DNA from: Macrothele yani
Lineage: Eukaryota > Arthropoda > Arachnida > Araneae > Macrothelidae
DNA: 64,000 nucleotides
Direction of reading: 5' to 3'
Assembly: GCA_039090855.1 (NCBI GenBank)
Contig: CM077027.1
Coordinates: forward strand, 100,978,424-101,042,423
In this document: positions 11,391 to 24,913 of the stretch, in pieces
Position numbering within the stretch: the stretch's first letter is position 1
Layout of the letters: each line of letters begins with the position of its first letter
Made by a program: the position numbers and the translations under genes
The notes under the pieces: model-generated
What the model saw: the letters and a program-made list of their open reading frames with translations, nothing else
What the model was told of the DNA's origin: nothing
The model's database searches: none

Positions 11391-11525
11391 ACCGATGCCT
11401 CGGAGAACTTCGAACTTTTCCCCTCGTTACTTTTTACGCTACGGTAATCATCGAAGTTATCCGATGCCTTGGAGAACTTCGAGCTTTTCTCATTACTTTT
11501 TAATTTACGCTACGGAAATTATGAT
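11391..11525. repeat. Two-copy tandem repeat of about 68 bp
   Basis: The unit CCGATGCCT.GGAGAACTTCG followed by CTTTTC, TTACTTTT and ACGCTACGG.AAT occurs at about 11393-11458 and 11461-11522 with few differences. It is followed by GGAATCCGG-type sequence and then AGTTGGCACG, similar to the hAT termini in this window. It probably belongs to the leader of the hAT fragment at 10700-11152. Confidence 0.6.
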
Positions 11526-11904
11526 GGAATCCGGCAATATTATTTTCGAATCCGGAATTCCGGGAAGTGTCATAAAATCCGGCATTACCGGCCTAAACCC
11601 AGAGAGTTGGCACGTCCGACAGTACCAACTACAAGTCTTTTCAGCATACTGTGTGTGAAGTTTCAGTTGATATGCAGAAATGCGACGTGCACACCATTGG
11701 TCATCAGGCACAGAATCCTCTTCAGTGGATTCAACTATGCACTGTCTGTGTTGATACACCATATCAGGTGGCCACAGTAAATAGGCACTGCTGTTTAGTT
11801 TCCAAAGCTTTCTTCCACAAGAATACATGAACTATTTCATTTGAAACTGCATTCAATGAGTTCTTTCACAGAAGCTGCATAAAACATTTCTGAAAATCCA
11901 GATA
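11526..11904. other. Unassigned sequence between hAT fragment and mariner
   Basis: No coding sequence, RNA gene or repeat structure that I can name. GAGTTGGCACG near 11594 may be the outer end of the hAT fragment to its left. Confidence 0.5.
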
Positions 11905-13172
11905 TTAGGGTGTGCACAAAATTTCTGTTTTTATGATTCAAATTTCAAGTAAAAAATTTAAGTCATAAGGCAATAACAGATGGCGTGTGTGATGGCCAAA
12001 ATGCTTCGAGGAGTAGGCTACAAAATGGCACCAAGTAAGCAGGCGCATCATATTCGTAAAAAAGTCACACAAAGGTGTTCACATGTCAACCAATAAGGAT
12101 CTCATTAGGCATTGCTTGCTTTACGAGTTTGACAAAGGTAACAATGCAGCTGAAGCCTGCCACAACATTTGTGAGGTGTATGGCGAGGATGCTGTAGACA
12201 AAAGCACACGTTGCAGTTGGTTCCGGAAATTCTATGGAGACAGACAGAAGCTGAACAGATCAACCACGTTCTGGATGTCCATTAGAGATTTCTGAAGAGC
12301 ATCTCAACCAAGCCATATCAAATGACCAACATCTAACTATTGAAGAATTATCAGAAAGGTTTTCTGTACACAGAACAGTAGAAAGAAGGATGCATATGCT
12401 TGGGTTTATCACAAAGTTCTACAGCAGGTACCACATGACCTATCTGCAAGAAGTCGATTGGACAGAGTGACCATCGGCCTTTGTTTGTGTGTCAGAGAAA
12501 TGAATCTTCCTAGGCACAATTAGTTATGGGTGATGAAAAACAGGTCCTTTACAGAAAGGTAAAGCATCAAAGGACTGCATGCCGAGTTGGAGAGCCTGCT
12601 CCATCAACTTCAACAGGAGGACTGCATCAGAGAGAGTTCTTGTTAAGTGTATGGTGAGATGTCAAGGGGATAATCAACTGGGTGCTGCCTGCACCCAACC
12701 AAATGATAAATGCTGACCTGTACTGCCAGCAGTTGGAAATGCTAAAAGAAAAATTGAAATCTAAGCAGCCAGGCACTGGTTAATCACAAATGCGTCATCT
12801 TGTAATATGACAATACAAGACACCATACAGCTTTAACCACTCAGAGAAAATTACTGGATACTGGATAGGAAGGGCTACCTCACTCCCGTATTCCCCAGAC
12901 CTTGCTCCTACGACCACCAACTTTTCTGATCTGTTCAGAACAACTTCACTGGAAAAACCTTCGATGAAATTGAAGATGTCAGAAATTCACTAAAAGTTAT
13001 TTTGACTCCAAAACAGAGGAATTTTACAAAAGTGGAATTCAATTACTACCAGAAAGATGGCAAGAGGTCATAGATAATGGTGGGAATTATATAAAAAATT
13101 AAAGATTTTATTTATTCAAAAAAATTTTCCTTCTCTACTACAAAAACAGGTAAAACTTTTGCATGCACCTAA
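11905..13172 (+). mobile_element. Decayed mariner transposon
   Basis: Ends TTAGGGTGTGCACAAAA at 11905 and, reverse-complemented, TTAGGTGCATGCAAAAG at 13172 are imperfect inverted repeats; a TA precedes the left end. The plus strand carries a relic of mariner transposase. It starts at 12083 with MSTNKDLIRHCLLYEFDKGN and continues past a stop at 12293 through scattered frames matching the linker, GDEK block, HD-type block and the C-terminal EEFYKSGIQLLPERWQEVI-like end near 13080. Many stops and indels, including loss of the RPH block context, make it non-functional. It is older than the mariner at 48573-49856. Confidence 0.82.
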
Positions 13173-14057
13173 CATTTCTCACAGAAGTTAGCGAAGAACA
13201 CATACTGTTCCATAATCTTATATAAAATGCACTTTCAAAAATAAATACCGAAGTTTTCTCTCATAATGCTCCATTGTTATCTCAGAAAACACTTCCATTT
13301 TCTAAAGCATGAATCTTCTCAGGTAATCATAATCTCAACATAAAAATTCATTTAATGAGCTAAAATAGCTTTTCACTTGGTATGACTATAACAAAATTTT
13401 CCACTATAATCATATTAATCTTGGTAAAGGTGTCAATTTTCGAAAATAAAATAGACAAAATATATAGATTACTATGTGTTCATCAATGGAACCATCTTAT
13501 TCATCCACCTCTAGCATTATGGAAGTCCTATCTGTAATGCATATCTATACACTGTGGTTTTGACTGCACTTTATTGCATAAATCATACATAATCCAGATA
13601 CATAATAATTAATCATGTGCATCAAGTTTTTAATGATTCTTGATAAACAACATGAAGCCTATTATTTTATTGAAATGTGTTTATATACAAAGAAAAGCAT
13701 GGGAACTCTTATCAGAGAAAAATTCAAGGACATTCAGGAAAAAATTCAAGGATGAAATTTTTGATGTCCTAAACCGTAATGAGTATATATATATATCAAG
13801 AATTATGTGTGTTGTATTATGATACTCATTATCTTCATAAAACATTTATATTCATCGCATCAATTCTTTCTGTATGTTCAAAACTCCCAATTTCTCAAAC
13901 ACAAAATTATCATAACAATAAAACACTTAATATCTAGTTTAGAATTATGTACAGGTATGTATAATACATTAAGTCACTTTTGTATGATTTTTAAATTTAT
14001 GCTAATACCAAATTTCCATCTAATTATTTATATCATACTTTGTAATATAACTTAATG
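13173..14057. other. AT-rich intronic sequence without a gene
   Basis: Nothing recognisable beyond a short (TA)n run at about 13781-13796. Short open frames here lack any domain. Confidence 0.7.
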
Positions 14058-14495
14058 TTGGTTGGAGGAAAAGGAATAAAAAGAGACCCAGGATAGAAAG
14101 AAACAAGGTTGATAGGCTCCTTGAAGATCATCAGTGGTATTCTGACTTACTCAGAGAACGACTGAAGGATCTGAAATCTTGTGAGAGGGATGTAGAAAAG
14201 AAGTGAGAATGTTTTAAGAACTGTGTTGTTACTGCTGCTAAAGAGGTCTGTGGCACCACAATAGTGGGTAACAATAGAGGTGATGCTTGGTGGAATAGTG
14301 AGATTGGTGAGGCAGTAAAGAAGGAAGCCTATTTGGGGATGTTGCAAGGTAGAGTCTCTGTGGATGAATATTGCGGTAAGAAGCGTGAAGCTGCTAAGCT
14401 GGTTCGCCACAGTAAGGCAAAAGATGAAAAGAGAAAGTAGAAAGGCATTAACTGGCTTTTTGGAAAGATAGAAAGTCCTTCTGGAAGTACATGAG

Positions 14496-17400
14496 CATAC
14501 CTGCCAACTTACAAATGTTGAAATTAGTACAATTCTTCATTAAAATTAGTACAAATTAGTATAATTCTTAACGTTAAAATTAGTACAGTATTTACCTACT
14601 GAATAGGAAATTATGTTTAAAAAAACTAAAAGCTGTAAAAGGGCATTCTGAATTTTCTGCTATAATATTTTAAGTACCTACAGCAAAAATTTATCTCTAT
14701 GCACAGTAGCTTATCTAGAAGCTTTTTAATAAATGGTGCTGAAATGGTATTTGAAATAAATGCCATTGATATTAGCACATTCATAAAATCAAAATATTTC
14801 CTGTTTTCTAGGCAAATGAAATAATCACAAACATACAGTAGTTGAAGTAGGAAAGCATAAATGAAAATATTCTTTACCCTTTTTTTTTCTCTTGTTCAAA
14901 TGGAATTTGCAACACACAGAATATTCCTACTATAATTCATTTGGAACATATGATGAAAACGTCTTATGTGGAGATTCCAAGGTATTTAAGTTTTTTAACT
15001 ATTTTGATTACTATTCAAACACTTCATATTTCTCTTTACACATTTTATCAGCTTAAGAACATATTTACAAAATAAAAACAAATTCACAATGATTTTTTTA
15101 ATAATTCATTTAGATGCCTGACTGGGCACCTTTTTTTCCTTTTCACACAGGCCAATAATTTAAATAGCCTCAGAATCTAGGGCATAGTGTTTTGGAACCT
15201 AAGGCACAGTTTTATATACAAGTAATTTTTTTTTTGTTATGAGATACAATCAATGAATTCTGGAATATCAAAATTTTCACACAATTTTTAAATGAATTTA
15301 TATACTTTTCATTGCAGCATCATATTCATTATTGAATTACAGCTACACTTGGCTGCTAGTGCATCAGGAAGTTAGATGCAGCAGACTTTGCCTTTTTAGG
15401 AATGTTTTATCATACTTTTGCTCATAGCAGTTTCCTTTTTGCATACTTTTCACAATCAATAAATTCTGCAAGTTGGAGTCTGACAATGAACTGCGAAACT
15501 GTGTCCTTGTTTTTTTAACTTGACTAAAAATTCGTTCACATTCTGCATTTCCATGAGGAATGGTTAGGATAGATAGCATAACTGTTGCTAGTCTGTTATA
15601 TTTCAAACCTTCATCCAGTGCCTTTAATTCACTTAAAAGGGCCCACTTCGTATCAATTCTTTCTTCGTTAACAATATTTGCAGGCAAATCATCTATCTGA
15701 AGGGCACAAAATTCAGACTGGAGCTTGTCTATTGCTTCCTCTTGTCTCTCTCCATCCTTAATAGGCAACATTATGGGAAATTTATTAATAAAATATTTAA
15801 CATCTGTGAACACCTGGTTTTCAAAAGAAGAAATGTTAGCAACCTGTGCATGTTTCAGAAACTCATCATTGAAGGGGAATTTGTGCAGAATGTAGTCACA
15901 GCAAGTGATAAAATATGTTCTTACAGCAGAGTAAAATGTTGATTTTTCTAAAGCCTTTAAACCATTAATTACCTTAGATGCAGCATTACCTATCAACAAT
16001 TCAGAATCATCCTTTTGATTACATTTGTCACTATATCTGATTTTCAACAATGAACAGTTTTTAATAATCTGTGGTTTAATGAATTTAACAAGTAGATCTT
16101 TGAACATGCCCATTAACAGTGATCTTAAGATGTGGATTTTAGGAGTTGTTGACTGCAAAGTTACATTTGTACTTTCAAAAGTGGGTATCACAAAATCCAG
16201 AAAAAGACAATATGCCTTATTAATGTCTGATGAAAGGAACATAAATATCCTTTCTGCTCGAGTTAAGATAGTTTCAGACTTCATAGACTTGCCTACACCT
16301 CCAGATACTCCAACTGCTTGTGACACTGGAATATCTTTATTAGGGACACACTTAAAGGTTTTTATACCTTGGGCATTTTTCTTTATTTTCTTTGCTGGTG
16401 GTACATCAGTATCAGATAATGTAGAGATTTCCCTTTTCTTGATTTCAATGTTTGATGCAGGCATAGATTTTTTATTCATAGGCACACTCAGACTCATGTC
16501 TTCTGCACAGGCTTTGGATTTGGACTTTAGAATGGGTATGTGGTGACTATCTAGGGATTTATGTTTATTTTCTTTTGCTCTGGCGTCTTTCATTTGCTCT
16601 TTAAAAGCTAACCAGTGGATCCCACTGCTCTAATAATCTTTTTTAGACATTTTCCCAGAGAAAGCCATCTTGTGCATACATGTTTCAATACTTTTTTTAC
16701 TTCAACACCATACAACATTTGAAACTGCTTCAACCGTGTTTTTCTTTTACTACTTGACTTTAAGTAATAAAAAATGTCAACCAAAATTTCATCAACAGAT
16801 ACTGGAAAGCTAGCAGCCCCCTTTTTAGCAGCCAAATTAATTAAGTGGCAAGGACAGCCAATTACCACCAGATCCTTTTGTGCATTTTTTAGAACTGCAG
16901 CAACACCATTTTTTGAGCCAACCATTACAGGTGCATTATCTGCACTTAGTGCAATGCAATTTTTAACTGGTATATTTCCAGATTCCAAAGTGTCTAAAAG
17001 AAGTTTGCCAATGTTCTTTCCTGTTGAATCACCTGCCAAAGCTGGCACAGCAAGCAGAGAGTAGTCAACTTTATATGCATTGGCATTATAAAAACTAACA
17101 ACGACTGGGTAAAGTTGAGAATCACTGTCATTACTTCCATCTATTGCAATTGCAAATGGCGTGTTTCTCAATAAACTCAATAGAGATTCTGAATTTTTAG
17201 GAAGACATTTCTGCAATAATAGCAGAAGTTTTTGTTCTTGCACTGCCATACCTTTTGGCAACTTCACATTTCGGGAACATTGCTCGGAACAAAGGACCTG
17301 CATGGTCAGAAACTGCAATAGGTAAATTATGTTCGATGATAAAAGCAGTAAAAAGGCATTCAGCATTTATAACATCGAATTCACTATTATCATTAGCCCT

Positions 17401-18055
17401 ATTGATAAATGCTTCAATATTAGAGTTCTTTTTGATACATGCTGCAAAATCACGATGTTTTTTCGATTTAATATGCACTTTAACATCACTAATGCCTCCA
17501 TGGGAAATGTTCAAATCGCAACTACAGACCGAACAAAAAGCAAAATTCTCACCTTTCTGCGACTTCACAATGAATGGAAATTTATTCGTGTAAGAATCTA
17601 AAAAATTTGTGAATACTGCTTGTTTGACATTTTACCCGACAATATTCCAGTATCAACGTCAAGTCACTGCACGTGCTTCGTCCAAAAACAATGAAACGAA
17701 CTTTGCGACGCCAATCGCCACATACTGGTGATGAATCACTACGGTCGCGGTTTTCTCCACTTGGTCATGTGATTTCATGACGCAAATCAACTCGCTTTTG
17801 CATGGGGTGCGTTCGGTTTCTCAGCGTAACATTGTTCAGACTCTTAGCAGTACTTATATGCAGCGATATGATCCCATTGGATGAGTAACATTTTTCATGC
17901 ATAAAACTTTCACACACTCACAGAAATTACAAGTTATTTTTTACTTTTTAACATTTTCAAGAAAATTCGTACATTTATCAAGTATTCCGTACAATCGTAC
18001 AATACGGTCAAAATTCGTACATTGTACGGATGATTCGTACAACTTGGCAGCTATG
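14496..18055 (-). mobile_element. hAT-type transposon copy I, 3560 bp, 6-bp target duplication
   Basis: Terminal repeats CATACCTGCCAACTT at 14496 and, reverse-complemented from 18055, CATAGCTGCCAAGTT differ at two of 15 positions. CATGAG flanks both sides (14490-14495 and 18056-18061), and the interrupted LINE is restored on excision. Copy II also has a 6-bp duplication, so 6 bp seems real for this family; most hAT elements make 8 bp, though families with 5 or 6 bp are known. A decayed transposase lies on the minus strand. Subterminal regions carry repeated AAAATTAGTAC (left) and TTCGTACA (right) motifs, plausible transposase binding sites. Confidence 0.9.
15364..17568 (-). pseudogene. hAT transposase, frameshifted (copy I)
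   Basis: Three overlapping minus-strand frames together cover a full hAT transposase. 17568-17197: BED/TTF-type finger (FCSVCSCDL, HIKSKKHRD) and SARTKTSAIIAEM. 17366-16608 (usable part from about 17240): first catalytic block FAIAIDGSNDSDSQ, second block IALSADNAPVMVG, then VIGCPCHLINLAA and CTRWLSLGKCLKK, the conserved C-x-x-H and RW signatures. 16593-15364: an insertion domain rich in Lys and Ser, then the C-terminal dimerisation domain NAECERIFSQVKKTRTQFRS ending with NLLIVK. Frameshifts near 17210 and 16605 break it. All catalytic blocks are visible, so decay is moderate. Related to the hAT relics at 9.2 and 10.7-11.15 kb. Confidence 0.9.
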
Positions 18056-18151
18056 CATGAGACTCAGGAAAAATAGGGGAAACAAAAGTTGTAAGTTGTG
18101 TGAAGAATGAGATTGGGGAATGATTTGGGAGCCCAATGAGTTAAGTGACAG

Positions 18152-19795
18152 ATGGGTGAATACTTCTGTGAGTTATTAGATCAGGAGAGCAAAAATGATT
18201 CTGAGACAGATGCAGATGATGTCACAATGAGGGATGAAAGCACAGGAGGGATCTCAAGAGAAGAAGTGTGTAAAGCTCTAAAATCTCTTCAGAATGGTAA
18301 GGCTCCAGGAGTTGATGGCATAACTGCAGAGATGTTGAAGTATGGTGGTGACTCTATAATTGACTGGTTAACTGAAATTTGCCAGTTGTGCTGGGAGTTA
18401 GGAATGGTCCCTCGGGATTGGAAGGATGCTATCATTGTCCCCTTGTATAAGGGAAAAGGTGATCAGACTGAATGCAAGAACTATCGTGGTATTAGCCTAC
18501 TGAGTGTGCCAGGGAAAGTGTTTGGTAAGGTTGTTATTGAAAAAGTACGGGGTCTTACATCATTGAAAGTGTGGGATGTTCAGAGTGGTTTTATGCCTGG
18601 TAAAGGCTGCACTAACCAGATTTTTGCATTACGCATGATGATTGAAAAGTATCTGGCTGTTGGGAAGAAAGTTTTTACTGCCTTCATAGATATAGAGAAA
18701 GCTTACGACTGAGTCAATAGGACACTTTTGTGGAAGGTATTGAATGAATATGGTGTTACTGGGAAACTACTTAATAGTGTAAAAGCCATGTATGCTGGTA
18801 GTAGAGCTTGTGTACGAGTGAATGGTGTTTTATCAAAATGGTTTTCCATTGGTGCAGGAGTTAGACAAGGTTGTGTAATGTCACCATGGCTGTTGAATAT
18901 ATTTATGGACACATGCATGCGTGAGGCGAAAATAGATAATAGTGGTTTATGTCTTGGTGATATCCGTGTGTGAAGATTGCTGTATGCTGATAACACTGTC
19001 CTGTTGGCAGAGAGCAAAAGTGAGTTGCAGAGTATGTTGACTCGGATGCATGAAGTTTGCATGAAATTCAAACTGAGTATAAATAAAGGAAAAACCAAAG
19101 TTATGGTGTTTGAGAGAGGAATGGGTAGCACTGAATATAATGTAAGTATAAATGGCACTGTGATTGACCAGGTGAGTGAGTTTGTGTACTTAGGTAGCAT
19201 GTTGGACAGAGAGAACAAGTTGGATGGTGAAATCAGTAGGCGAGTGAATTCTTCTTTGAAAGTCATAGCTGCTCTGGGAGGTTTTCACAGGAATGCTGTG
19301 TTCTCTAGAGAGTCCCGCATGGCTGTGCATGAAACAGTAATTATTCCTAGTCTGATGTATGGCAGTGAAACCTGGGTACTGCAGAAGAAACATAGGAGTC
19401 GTTTGTGTGCTGGAGAAATGCGTTACTTACGTGGGGTTTGTGGCAAGACATGATCTGATTGTGCGAGGAATGAAGATGTATTGCAGTTGCGTGTTGTGAA
19501 GCAAAATGTTGTTAGCAAGGTGGAGACCAATATGCTTCGGTGGTTTGGCCATGTTGAAAGAATGAGTGATGAAATGCTTACTAAGAAAATATTTTCAGCC
19601 CAAGTGGCAGGAAGGAAAGGCAGAGGAAGGCCAAGGAAGACATGGGTGGATCAGATTCAGGAGTGCCTGCATGAGAAAAAGATTATGAGTATGAAGTATA
19701 AAAGATCTTGTGTACTTCGTGTAATGGATATCAGTGAAGCACGAGTTGTATGTCAAGATTGCTGCAAATGGCGAAGTTTGATACGACAACAATAA
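18152..19795 (+). pseudogene. LINE family A reverse transcriptase (copy 2)
   Basis: The frame from 18152 enters the RT at GISREEVCKALKSLQNGKAP and reads through NYRGISLLSVPGK to motif A FTAFIDIEKAYD, where a TGA at 18710-18712 stops it. It resumes in frame (GAGVRQGCVMSPWL), has a second TGA after GDIRV (18971-18973), and the YADD motif is changed to YADN at about 18990 (Asp to Asn). A later frame at 19481-19795 gives the conserved tail with GRKGRGRPRKTWVDQIQ. Two stops and a lost catalytic Asp make this copy dead. Confidence 0.92.
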
Positions 19796-19866
19796 GTAAA
19801 AATATCTGGAAGTTTGTATTTCTTTTTGGAGCTAACCTCTGAATCTCAGAGAACAGCTTAGTGAGT

Positions 19867-21574
19867 GATATGTATGATGTAATATAACATTTACCTTTTT
19901 ACCATTAATAAAAGAAATATTTAAATTAATGAATTGGTAAAAAATACAAGAGATTTTAATAACATATTAGCTCACTTTCATATTGAAATTTCAACACAGC
20001 AAAATTAGAAAACTTTCATGCTATTCAGAAATAAAATCCCTTCTTCACTTTCACATTAAGAAGCCTTTATATTCACAAGTCTCAACATAATTGATGGATT
20101 TTGGATGCATGTCATTTTTCAAATACTTCTGTGGGGTAACCAGTTTTGTACACATTGAATTAAATACCAAGAATGAAAACAGATACTTTAAACATTCTGG
20201 AAACACAGGCATGGGGTGAGGAGACTGAATGATCTTTTCTTTAGTGGGCAATATTTTTGGACAATATGAAGTAGTCATATTTTATCAATAAATGTGAGAA
20301 ACGACACACAATCCCAGCATTTAAATTTTTCTTTTACTTTCGGTTTATCTTCAAGTTTTTACGATAGACAGTTTTACAGGGGTGATTGTGAGGTGACACA
20401 AGAAACCCTAAAACTCTCAGCTCAGTGCCAATATACATATAATGTATAATACGCACATATAAACTAGCTATACAACAAATAGGCCCTAGTGCTTGTGCAG
20501 TTAAACTTCGCATATTTTCTTGAATCCAATTTTCTTTCACTGTGCAAAATCCTTCAGGCATTGCATCTTTAAAATCAAATTTTGCACTTCATATTATATG
20601 TTAATTGAGCAGTCGGTGTAGATCAGTTTTACTTGAACTTGAAGCCTACAGTAGATTCCATTCAATTTCTAAAAGTAGTTATACACCGAATCTAAAATAA
20701 TCAAATTATTTGAACTTTCAAAATAAAAAAAAGAAATAAAAAGAAAAAAGAAAGAAGCCTTCCTTTCAGCAGGCTGTTATCTTGAGAGCTTGTTTGATAA
20801 CAAAAGAAACGCACAAGGTGTCACAAATCGTTTACATTCATCATTCGCACGGACATTCAGTGTTTTTATAATCAAACACTAATTTTTCCAAAGAAAATAG
20901 AACCTGAAGTTTAGTTACCATTTTGTAGCATTTTTAGAAATAAAATGTCCGAAGCATCTCAAATTTTTCTAAAACTTAAAAACCCGGATTTACGGGTTTG
21001 GAATGTGACAAAAACCCGGATTACAAACAGGTCTGGTTTTAATTATCAGTAGTTAGGCATGCACTAGAAAACAAATTATGGATTCAAAATCCAATAAATT
21101 AAGTTCCCACCACAGAAAAATTAAAAAGATCCTATGGGTTTATCATTAAAATGGCTTTAAACACCTTACATATGACACAGTACGAAAGCAAGACCACTGT
21201 GCATTTCTGTTGTTATAAGAAAACTGAACCAAAGAAATTATCAGTATTTGTAATTGGTAGCAAATTATATAAAAAAAAATCTTAGCAAGAATGCATCTCT
21301 AAATTTTGCAAAAAGTTCTTTACTGAACAACAAACTTTCTTCAGGTGAAAATATTTAACAAATTAAAATACTGAAATCAATTTTTAAATAATTACAATTT
21401 TTTCTACTCAAATGTCTGTACTTTTAACACAACAATAAATTTATCATTGTTAAAGTATAATTAACAAGTATATTAAAAAAATATTAAGCAAATGGGTGAA
21501 TAATTTATTTACAATTATCCACTAAATCCATTTTTTTCTTGAGTTCAGAATCTATTTCTTTTATCAATGATTGT
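19867..21574. other. Intronic sequence without a recognised gene
   Basis: Nothing codes convincingly. An AACCCGGATT motif occurs twice with an inverted AAACCCGTAAATCC-like partner at 20980-21030, of the sort seen beside hAT ends, and may be the 3' border region of the hAT pseudogene at 21575-23842. A CAGGGGTGATTGTGAGG at 20377 resembles a hAT end but has no partner with a matching target duplication. Confidence 0.5.
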
Positions 21575-23842
21575 CTTGAGCTGTCTTTCTAAAGCTATTT
21601 GATTTAACAATGCAGTTAAAATTAGGAGTATCTTCCTTTGTTGCCAAGTCATCAGCTGATTTTAATAAATCTAATACTTCATTTTCTACACATGTTTTTC
21701 TTTTTTCATACTTTCTATTTCATCCATTATTTGTTTTCTCTTTTGGGCTACAGCCAAATTAGCCTTGTCCCAAGCTTTTTCTTCTAAATTTATTACATAT
21801 CTTTGCCTAGCACATCTGACATTACTCAGAAGCAATTTTGAAAACTTGACCTTTTCCATGCCACTAATGTTACTTAGATGGTCATATAATTATTCTTTGT
21901 GAAACAATAGTTTTCTTTCATATTGTCAATTATTAATTTCTTATTAATGGAGAATCCTCTCTCCACTGATGCCTGTCCATGCGAGAGCAACAGCAGCATT
22001 TTAGTTACTTCACACAACAGATCACAGTTTTTACTTGAAGATAAATGTTTATAAAATAACATCTATTCTCAATTCCTCATAATTGTTATCAAAAAGTTTA
22101 AAATCTGAAGTTACTGCTGCAACACTACTTATAAAATCCTTTAACTGCAGCATAATAGTGTCAACAACACCAGGTTTCAGATGATTTGCATCCACGAGAA
22201 TTTCTAGAATAATCTTGAAACTTTTTAAGCAAGATTCCTTTTCAGCACATTAATTTAGGATCTAAACACTTCATGTGCCACAAAAGAGCATACTGCAGCA
22301 GGCATTTAGGGAGCAATTTTTTGACAATGTTTTGCAAAATTGATCTGCATTTCATACGAAATTCTGTTATCTGCTTTTCACTTACATTTGATGGCAAAGT
22401 CTTCACCTCCTTTTTGGCCTGGAATCCAATATCAATCATCATATAAGTGGAACAATTTTTATTATCCGTTGGATCAATTTTTAGAAGTGCCGTAATGATC
22501 TTTATTTGTTCTAATACATCCGTTTTAACAAAGCAACTGATCAGATTCCTTAACATTTTCTCTAAGTCTTTAGCCATGAATGGCAGCATTGGCTTATCTG
22601 CCTAATACTTTTTTAAAAAGGGACTCAGTTGCTTTGCAATAGAATTAAAAAAATATAATTTGGCAAGTACCAATGAATCCTTCACCCATTTTTGGACAAT
22701 ATTAAAGGAAACTGTGCAAGGATTATTTACAATTTTCTGGGCTACCAAAATTTTATACTTCAAAATAAAGGGCCAAATTTCTATAGCACGTTCACACACA
22801 GGAGAATTTTCAACCCACCTGTGTGAACAGAACTTTAGTGTCATTTTTACAGCATTATCCACATTTAAATAATCCTCACACTGTGCCAGTGAATCTTTAA
22901 ATAACCTGTATAGGCTTGAGAGAAATTTTTCTATTTCCCAATCACTCACAGTAGTAGCATGTCTCAATGCATTATGCACTATGTGCAATGCACAGGTACT
23001 GGTGTTTAAGAGAGATGCATTTGAATTGGCCGATAAATCATCTTGAAATAAAGAAAAAAGCTTTAAATTCACATTCGGCTCATGCATAGAAAACTGAACT
23101 GTATTTTTTTCAAGGCAAATCCTTCAAAGATTGCTTAAGTTTGTCTAATAAAATTTCTGTACTTGCGTGGCCTAAAAACACAGAAGTCAGATACTGTGAT
23201 GCTACTCTGTTCTTGTCCCAAAATCTTATATGGATGTCAATTTGTTTTTGTTGAGAGTATTTATTTAAACTCTCAAACAAAATCTTTGCTTTCATTAATC
23301 TGTTGCAACAAAAGTGATTTAAAATGGGGTGCCAAACCAAAGCAGCAAATATATGAACATTTTGTTTGCCCACAAGAAAAGTTGAGAGCCGTTTCACTGT
23401 CTGGAAACATCAATCAAAACAACTCGTCAATTCCAGCACATGATCTGTATGAATAATGGCTTTCTATCACTTTTAAAGCCCATAATATTTTGGCTTTTGT
23501 AGGATCTTTTCTGGGTAAACAACCTGCTGATGATGAAGATGGCTCTGGTGATGATGGTGCCGGTACTTTTTCAAACAGTCCATCTAAGGTGGAATTTCGA
23601 CTTTTGTTTTCAGAACGGGTCACAGGATTTTTACTTTTCATGTGGCTTTGCAATGCAGACTCTCCCATGGACGAAATACCGATGTTCTTTAAGCATAACA
23701 AACATCTCGCAACATGATTATTGCCGCAATCCTTACTAACCCACTTGGAATACTTGGGATTGTGCAACCAAAGATCACTGAAATTGCACTTAAAACTCAT
23801 ATTTATTAAACACAGAAACAAGAAAATTCCAATATCTAACAA
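21575..23842 (-). pseudogene. BED-finger hAT transposase pseudogene (KIAA1586-like type)
   Basis: Minus-strand frames at 23842-23414, 23397-23110, 23087-22602, 22589-22242 and 22062-21874 align end to end with a common invertebrate hAT family. The BED finger is CLLCLKNIGISSMGESAL then QSHMKSKN. Then come HIRFWDKNRVASQYLTSVFL and GHASTEILL, MHEPNVNLKLFSLF (usually MDGPNVN, so the catalytic Asp is lost), STCALHIVHNALRH and FCSHRWVENSPVCERAIEIW. Next are MLPFMAKDLEKMLRNL with IDIGFQAKKEV, and the dimerisation block LLLLSHGQASVERGFSINK. An Ala-Lys-rich tail follows near 21600. At least four frame breaks are present. It is a separate hAT lineage from copies I and II. Confidence 0.88.
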
Positions 23843-24878
23843 TTAGATAACAACTAGAGACATCTCAAAGCAAAACACTAAGCCAACAAAAATTAAAGAT
23901 TTTTCTTTTTTTTTCAGTTACTGCACACACATCGCAAAGAACTTTCCGGAAAAGCAATGTAAGGAATTCCTACTCAGTAATGCCATGAGCATTGTGTATA
24001 ATCCTATGTTATTGCCAGATACATATGAGTAATATAATACTTTGTGGCCAGAAAAAAGTGCAACCAAAATACGGAAAATAAACCAACACAAACAAATAAT
24101 TTCAACTTTTTGTTCTCGTGGAAAAACAGCAGCAAACAGGATCTGGTGGCATGCACAATTTGTCAATCACGTCTGCCATTTCATTCGCAGTTCCGTGGGC
24201 CACCTGTTGAACTGCCTCCTTCCCTAACTAACCACAAAAATGCAAAAAAAAAAAAAAAAAAATACATTTTCCGAATTTTTATTTAATACAGCTGAATTTT
24301 TGAAAGATGCCATAACTTGGTCTTATAAGATTACCCTGCAAATTTTGCTTGGATCCAATGAAAAGTTTTTAAATTGTGCACTTTTTTTATTAAACCTTTC
24401 GAGTGGTTTGAACGTGCTGTGCACATTCAAGGTCACCCCTTTCTAAAACTGCTCGACCGCGGTGGGGTGCTGATAAAATGCACCTATAAACAGCATCGAA
24501 TGAACCGGCTTTGAAGCAGATAAAGAAGAAACAAGAAGGGGAAATCCCCGCCTTGCCGTAAGGAAAATCATGGAAACGATACGATAGTTTTCCCCGTCGC
24601 AGAACAAGTGCTCTGGGGTAGCATACACTGAACTCCTCTCGCAGTAGATTGGGGGGTCAATCTTGAAATAGTTAACTCCCCGTCAGACCGCAGTGCACAC
24701 TTTCTCCCAGTGACACAGCTGCTTTGAAGTTTACTCTTTTTGACTACTGATGTCAATGGGGGATTGCAGTAAAAAAGTGAAAAATAACAAAAGGAAAAAC
24801 ATCGGAAATTCTGATCGAAATTTTTCGGCTGTGGGATTTTAAAATTCAAGGACTTTTCAGGCTAATTAAAAAAGGCCT

Positions 24879-24913
<35 letters not shown>

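Larger units (their letters stand above)
14058..19866 (+). mobile_element. LINE family A copy 2, split by hAT copy I
   Basis: Plus-strand LINE: 14058-14495 covers the end of the endonuclease and the linker up to FWKY, and 18056-19866 continues exactly from MRLRKNRGN through the RT to the 3' end. The 5' end is truncated at VGWRKRN. The 3' untranslated region (19797-19866) matches copies 1 and 5 and stops at CAGCTTAGTGA. The two halves reconnect perfectly when the 3560-bp hAT and one CATGAG are removed. Confidence 0.92.
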
